Assembly: GCA_002354635.1 (NCBI GenBank)
Contig: DELZ01000005.1
Span: 147,009-211,008 of the forward strand
Source of the DNA: Sphingomonadales bacterium UBA2683
GTDB taxonomy: Bacteria > Pseudomonadota > Alphaproteobacteria > Sphingomonadales > Sphingomonadaceae
Length of the DNA: 64,000 nt
Reading direction: 5' to 3'
The translations under genes and the position numbers were made by a program. The notes beneath the pieces are model-generated. The model ran no database searches and was not told where the DNA came from. It was given only the letters and a program-made list of their open reading frames with translations. Positions 60,211 to 64,000 of this stretch are shown piece by piece; within the stretch, counting starts at the first letter, position 1; every line of letters starts with the position of its first letter.

Positions 60211-61275
60211 CTATGGCTTGATCGCGATCTTCATCACGCCGTCGCGCTGGTTGGCGAACAGGTCATAGGCGGTTTCAATATCGTCGAGCGCGAAGTGATG
60301 GGTTACCAGCTTGCTGGTATCGACGCGGCCCGATCCGACCACCTCCATCAGCCGGCGCATTCTTTCCTTGCCGCCGGGGCAGAGGGTGGTGACGATTTTG
60401 TTGTCGCCCAGCCCGGCAGAGAAGGCGTCGACCGGCAGGGTCAGATCTTCGGAATAGACGCCGAGCGAAGAGAGGGTCCCGCCGGGGCGCAGGGCCCGCA
60501 AGGCCCAGTCGAAGGTCCGGGATTTGCCCAGCGCCTCGATCGAGACATCGACGCCGCGACCGTCGGTAATCCGCATGATCTCGTCAATCGGATCGACCTT
60601 GTTGAAATCGATGACATGATCGGCGCCCATCGCGCGCGACATTTCCATCCGTTCGGGGACGGTTTCCACGGTGATGATGTTGCTCGCTCCCATCAGCCTG
60701 GCCCCGGCGGTGGCGCACAAGCCGATTGGCCCCTGGGCAAAAATGGCAACGCTGTCGCCGATTCTGATCTTGCCGGACTCCGCGCCGCTGAACCCGGTCG
60801 AGAGAATATCCGGGCACATCAATACCTGTTCGTCGGTCAAGCCGTCGGGCACGGGAGCGAGATTGGCCATGGCATCGGGCACGCGCAGATATTCGGCCTG
60901 GGCGCCGTCGATCGTATTGCCAAAGCGCCAGCCTCCCATCGCTTTCCAGCCATGGCCATGATGGCCGCCGCATTGCGAATGGAAACCGCATAGCGAGGCA
61001 TTCGACGTGCCGGTCGGCGTGATCGCGCCGGCGATGACCCTTTGGCCTTCGGAAAAGCCCTCCACCGCAGAGCCGAGCTTTTCGATAATGCCGACCGGTT
61101 CGTGGCCGATCGTCAGGCCGCTTTCCACCGGATATTCGCCCTTGAGGATATGGACATCAGTGCCGCAGATGGTGGTGGTCGTGATCCGGATCAACGCGTC
61201 GAGCGGGCCAATGTCGGGAATCGGCTTCTCGCCGAGAATGATCTTGCCGGGCTCGATAAAAATCGCGGCTTTCAT
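60211..61275 (-). CDS. Zinc-dependent alcohol dehydrogenase (secondary-ADH/isopropanol type)
   Basis: A 354-residue medium-chain dehydrogenase. Catalytic zinc ligands are Cys in TTICGTDVHILKGEYP (about 37) and His in IGHEPVG (about 60), then an acidic residue in the CPDILST segment. The structural-zinc loop with four Cys is absent, as in Thermoanaerobacter/Clostridium secondary ADHs. A cofactor site follows at FAQGPIGLCATAGARLMGA (about 173-191). The start at 61275 (MKAAIFIEPGKII). A palindromic motif at 61352 lies upstream. Confidence 0.88.
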   Translation of the reverse strand: MKAAIFIEPGKIILGEKPIPDIGPLDALIRITTTTICGTDVHILKGEYPVESGLTIGHEPVGIIEKLGSAVEGFSEGQRVIAGAITPTGTSNASLCGFHSQCGGHHGHGWKAMGGWRFGNTIDGAQAEYLRVPDAMANLAPVPDGLTDEQVLMCPDILSTGFSGAESGKIRIGDSVAIFAQGPIGLCATAGARLMGASNIITVETVPERMEMSRAMGADHVIDFNKVDPIDEIMRITDGRGVDVSIEALGKSRTFDWALRALRPGGTLSSLGVYSEDLTLPVDAFSAGLGDNKIVTTLCPGGKERMRRLMEVVGSGRVDTSKLVTHHFALDDIETAYDLFANQRDGVMKIAIKP

Positions 61276-61351
61276 GTGGTTTCCCATGGGAAGACTCCAT
61301 CATAGTCATGCATTTCCCGGCAATAATAGGACTGGCGCTCACCCTCGTCTT

Positions 61352-61367
61352 TACGCAATTGCGCGTA
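61352..61367. promoter_or_regulatory. Candidate operator TACGC-N6-GCGTA
   Basis: TACGCAATTGCGCGTA forms 5-bp arms around a GCAATTGC core, about 77 nt upstream of the alcohol dehydrogenase start and 56 nt before the divergent small gene. Such motifs are bound by response regulators of the LuxR/NarL kind, which is inference only. Confidence 0.4.
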
Positions 61368-61422
61368 GCTCCGGTGTCACGACCGGCTTGCCAAGTTGCA
61401 GCACAGGCAATAGGTCCGGGCC

Positions 61423-61683
61423 ATGGATTTTGATGACCAGTTGCAACGCTATTTCGGCACCACCGACCCGACCGCAATCCAGCCGGAGGCGATGGCTGCG
61501 GGCATAGAGCATATGCGGGTCGACTTTGGTCTGGAAAAGGATCGCGGGCGGCGCTTCGCGCTCTGGGCGCTACTCTATATGCTCGGCACGCATCTGGATC
61601 TGGACCAGGCGTTCAAGGAAGAGGCCGACCGGAATTCGGCGCGCGACTTCATGGAACTGATCGACCGGATGCAGGAAGATTGA
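61423..61683 (+). CDS. Hypothetical small protein
   Basis: An 86-residue acidic, mostly helical protein (MDFDDQLQRYFGTTDPTAIQ at the start; ALWALLYMLGTHLDLDQAF in the middle). No signal or TM segment is seen. It is divergent from the alcohol dehydrogenase and could share its operator. I recognise no function. Confidence 0.6.
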   Translation: MDFDDQLQRYFGTTDPTAIQPEAMAAGIEHMRVDFGLEKDRGRRFALWALLYMLGTHLDLDQAFKEEADRNSARDFMELIDRMQED

Positions 61684-61692
61684 GCGGGGCAC

Positions 61693-61732
61693 AGTGCAAC
61701 GCAGACGAACTGCGGTGACGGTGCACTAAATC
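61693..61732. repeat. Interspersed short repeat, copy 2, inside a hairpin
   Basis: AACTGCGGTGAC-G-GTGCACT (61708-61727, then AAATC) repeats 59553-59577. Here an added 5' half (AGTGCA...CGCAG) allows a stem-loop with the outer arms AGTGCA/TGCACT. Confidence 0.45.
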
Positions 61733-61874
61733 CATCCTGGCCGAACCATTCTGTCACCCCAGGCTGCCGTCTTCACCACATCCCGAAATCTCGGACGCCA
61801 GGGCGTGACTGCCATCACGCGCACCGCATCGCGACCCGTCGCATAAGATCCCGACCAGCAAAGGAGAACGGACT

Positions 61875-62150
61875 ATGCAGAAATCACTCACCACCTGTCT
61901 CTTGAGCCTGACGATATTGGCCAGCGCGCCGGTTCAGGCGCAAAGCCGATGCCCGGCCGACGACATGGGCTGCACCAAGGATAACTATGCCGACAAGGTC
62001 AAGGACCGCGTCGAACGCGGCAAGCGGGAAGTGTGGGAAGCGGATGGCGTGCGGGACCGGGTCAAGGCAGTGGGGAACACCGTCAAGGATTGCACGGACT
62101 GCGCGACCAAGGTGCTGACTGATTCCATCAGCAAGGTGACCCCCGAATGA
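61875..62150 (+). CDS. Hypothetical exported small protein
   Basis: A 91-residue protein with a signal peptide (MQKSLTTCLLSLTILASAPV, ending in QAQ). The mature part is charged and helical, with two Cys pairs (CPADDMGC and CTDC) that could form a disulfide-linked helical hairpin. GGAGAACGG precedes the ATG. No family is recognised. A hairpin array ends its transcript. Confidence 0.6.
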   Translation: MQKSLTTCLLSLTILASAPVQAQSRCPADDMGCTKDNYADKVKDRVERGKREVWEADGVRDRVKAVGNTVKDCTDCATKVLTDSISKVTPE

Positions 62151-62154
62151 GAAA

Positions 62155-62262
62155 TTTTGCCGCCCCGCAGGCGGCGTAACCAGGCGACCCTGGCCCCGAA
62201 CCTTTTTGGCTTGGGGCCCACTGGCGACGGCAGTATCTTCTGCCGTCGCCCTTTTTCGGGGC
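62155..62262 (+). ncRNA. Candidate structured RNA: hairpin array ending in a terminator
   Basis: Stem 1 GCCGCC/GGCGGC (62159-62175), stem 2 CCAGG-CGAC-CCTGG (62180-62193), stem 3 GGCCCC/GGGGCC (62192-62218, overlapping stem 2 by two bases) and stem 4, the terminator. This is much more structure than one terminator needs. It may be an sRNA or a 3' UTR protecting the upstream mRNA. Confidence 0.4.
62223..62256 (+). terminator. Strong intrinsic terminator
   Basis: GGCGACGGCAG-TATCTT-CTGCCGTCGCC, a perfect 11-bp stem, then C and TTTTT. Confidence 0.9.
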
Positions 62263-62379
62263 TGTCACGCTTCGCCTTGGTCTGACCGGTATCTGTTCGG
62301 TTGCGGTCGCGACGATCGGAACGGGTCCTCCCAACCATCCGCATTGCGCCGGCGATTGTATTTTCATCTTGGACCGGCC

Positions 62380-63048
62380 ATGACGGGCGCCATGAAAAAA
62401 GCCGATATTTTCGAATTCTACGCCCGTCTCGCCGCCGACAATCCGTCGCCGGAAACCGAACTCAACTATGGCAACACCTTCCAGCTGGTGGTCGCGGTGG
62501 CGCTGTCGGCGCAGTCGACCGATATCGGGGTCAACAAGGCGACACGGCAGCTGTTCGCCGCGGTCGAGACACCGCAGCAGATGGTCGAGCTGGGTCTCGA
62601 CGGGCTGAAGGAGCATATCAAGACCATCGGCCTCTACAACACCAAGGCGAAGAATGTGATCGCGCTGTCGGAGATGCTGATCGCTGATTATGGCGGCGAA
62701 GTGCCGGCGGACCGTGACGAGCTGGTCAAGCTGCCGGGAGTCGGGCGCAAGACCGCCAATGTCGTGATGAACTGCGCCTTTGGTGCCGAGACCTTTGCCG
62801 TCGACACGCATATCTTCCGGGTCGGCAACCGCACCGGTCTGGCCCCCGGCAAGACCGTGCTGGCAGTGGAGAAAAAGCTGGAAAAGCAGACGCCGGCGCC
62901 GTTCCGGGTCCACGCCCATCACTGGCTGATCCTGCACGGCCGCTATATCTGCAAGGCGCGCAAGCCGGAATGCTGGCGCTGTCCGGTCGCCGACCTGTGC
63001 CGCTACAGGAAGAAGACGCCGGCGCCGGGAAACGGATCTCCTGGATAG
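62380..63048 (+). CDS. nth: Endonuclease III
   Basis: DNA glycosylase/AP lyase for oxidised pyrimidines, 222 residues. The HhH motif LPGVGRKTANVV carries the catalytic Lys (about 124), and the catalytic Asp is in FAVDTHIFRVGNR (about 142). The 4Fe-4S cluster ligands are C-x6-C-x2-C-x5-C in CKARKPECWRCPVADLC near the C-terminus. The start at 62380 (MTGAMKKADIFEF); ATG 62392 is an alternative. Confidence 0.96.
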   Translation: MTGAMKKADIFEFYARLAADNPSPETELNYGNTFQLVVAVALSAQSTDIGVNKATRQLFAAVETPQQMVELGLDGLKEHIKTIGLYNTKAKNVIALSEMLIADYGGEVPADRDELVKLPGVGRKTANVVMNCAFGAETFAVDTHIFRVGNRTGLAPGKTVLAVEKKLEKQTPAPFRVHAHHWLILHGRYICKARKPECWRCPVADLCRYRKKTPAPGNGSPG

Positions 63049-63140
63049 GGACATTTCCGGATTGCCGCCCATTCAGCTTTCCGAAATATGGACCGGCCTA
63101 TTCTCAGTTAAAAGCCGGCCTATCAAGAGAGGAGAAGACA

Positions 63141-63554
63141 ATGCAATTTCGCGCCCCCGCCTTCCTTTTAATCGCTTCCGCGCTCGCCACCGGTAGCGTC
63201 GCCTTTTCTGCCGAAAAGGCCTCGAACGACGATCAATATGAAATCCGGGCGATCGGTGAACCGAAAAGCTGCATCATGCGCTCGAGCATCCGTTCCACCG
63301 ATGTGATCGATGACCGGACGATTGATTTCAAGATGAACAATGGCGATATTTATCGCAACAACCTGCCCAGCAAATGCAGCGGGCTCGGCTTCGAAGAAGC
63401 CTTTTCCTACCGGACATCGACCAACCGGTTGTGCAACGTCGACATCATCCGTGTACTCGACCAGACCGCCGGCCGGCTGGACACGCGCGGCGCCTGCGGG
63501 CTTGGCAAATTCCAGCAGATCGAAAAAGTCCGCAAGGAAAAAGGCGAAGAATAG
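63141..63554 (+). CDS. Hypothetical exported protein
   Basis: A 137-residue protein with a signal peptide (MQFRAPAFLLIASALATGSV, cleavage probably after FSA). The mature part has four Cys (KSCIMRSS, SKCSGLGF, RLCNVDII, GACGLGKF) suggesting two disulfides. VIDDRTIDFKMNNGDIYRNN is a likely conserved core. GAGAGGAG precedes the ATG. Similar small proteins are frequent in sphingomonads, with no known function. Confidence 0.65.
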   Translation: MQFRAPAFLLIASALATGSVAFSAEKASNDDQYEIRAIGEPKSCIMRSSIRSTDVIDDRTIDFKMNNGDIYRNNLPSKCSGLGFEEAFSYRTSTNRLCNVDIIRVLDQTAGRLDTRGACGLGKFQQIEKVRKEKGEE

Positions 63555-63636
63555 TCGCCACTCTGCACGGACCAAATATTTGGTTGGCAAAGCGGCAAAG
63601 TCGCTGCTACACGCCCGTTCGGCGACACACGCCCCG

Positions 63637-63713
<77 letters not shown>

Positions 63714-63785
63714 TTATTTCAGGCTTGCCGTACCAATGATGTCTCCGGCTCGGCTGGCGAGCCGCGCGGGCCCGCCAGCGCCAGA

Positions 63786-64000
63786 CTATATGGATATTCT
63801 GAACAGCGTATCCACTTCTTCATAATCCTCGACAACCGGTGCATCGACATCCCGCAGGGTTTCCTCGCCCTTCATGGACATCATCAGCGTTTCTCCCGGT
63901 CCCGAGATCAGCAGATCATCCAGCGGAATGCCGATTTCGTCCCGCTCGACGCCGGGATAGCGATAATATTCGGGCCCCTCGAGATCGACCAGTGCATAGA
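63786..64000 (-). CDS. C-terminal fragment of a gene running off the window
   Basis: The minus strand is open from the window edge to a TAG at 63786, giving the last 70 residues of a protein. It is acidic, with YYRYPGVERDEIGIPLDDLL and ETLRDVDAPVVEDYEEVD before the end. The codon pattern is native to the region. The fragment is too short to identify. Confidence 0.6.
   Translation of the reverse strand, partial: YALVDLEGPEYYRYPGVERDEIGIPLDDLLISGPGETLMMSMKGEETLRDVDAPVVEDYEEVDTLFRISI

Overview
The window reads as chromosomal DNA of a GC-rich alphaproteobacterium of the order Sphingomonadales. The evidence is the gene content and order (SapC-family protein, CpdR, GCS2-type glutamate-cysteine ligase, argH-lptM-lysA, dnaA close to rpsT, ubiE-ubiB-coaBC-dut), a large TonB-dependent receptor, exosortase-A-associated glycosylation genes, and short palindromic repeats of a kind I associate with sphingomonads. 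It is almost entirely core genome. I see no prophage structural genes, transposase, integrase or CRISPR array.

Region by region. 0-9 kb: VTT/DedA-like membrane protein, glutamate-cysteine ligase, TonB receptor, DNA polymerase IV, a secreted pentapeptide/LprI-like fusion, a Bcr/CflA-type exporter and a DUF2147 protein. 9-15 kb: the SO_2929/SO_2930-type beta-helix plus di-haem cytochrome pair, an Asp/Glu racemase-like protein, and the proton-translocating transhydrogenase operon (pntA-pntAB-pntB), preceded by a 40-residue membrane protein resembling aa3 oxidase subunit IV. 15-24 kb: an NtrC-type regulator, a lipoprotein, an RhlE-type helicase, a D-2-hydroxyacid dehydrogenase, SapC, an N-formylglutamate amidohydrolase, CpdR and tRNA-Val(GAC). 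24-30 kb: an AraC regulator, the rpmF-plsX-fabH cluster, a MAPEG protein, a glyoxalase-II-like hydrolase, and an S24 (LexA-like) repressor facing two small unknown genes across an operator-rich promoter. 30-38 kb: exosortase-A-associated glycosyltransferase and O-ligase, dipeptide epimerase, thiolase, MscS channel and TlyA. 39-45 kb: a free-standing small transcription unit, then argH-lptM-lysA-siroheme synthase-DUF2721 and small redox proteins. 45-55 kb: tRNA-Val(UAC), dnaA with a 0.5-kb upstream region, rpsT, mutM, and ubiE-ubiB-coaBC-dut-(unknown)-moeB. 55-64 kb: a second MAPEG, a less GC-rich membrane-protein island, a sirtuin, dapB, a DUF302/alcohol dehydrogenase pair, endonuclease III, tRNA-Arg(CCG) and a truncated gene.

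The most interesting unexplained signals are non-coding or very small. They are: a self-contained transcript at about 39.37-39.56 kb with a near-perfect Shine-Dalgarno, a tiny ORF, hairpins and a terminator; a three-hairpin sRNA-like element at 22.37-22.47 kb; a hairpin element present twice (1-35 and 9318-9353) whose stem differs by three compensatory base-pair changes; inverted-repeat operators at the S24 repressor promoter (29.43-29.49 kb); and a tandem hairpin array before nth (62.16-62.26 kb). All functions are read from sequence without database searches, so the specific family names rest on recognition.
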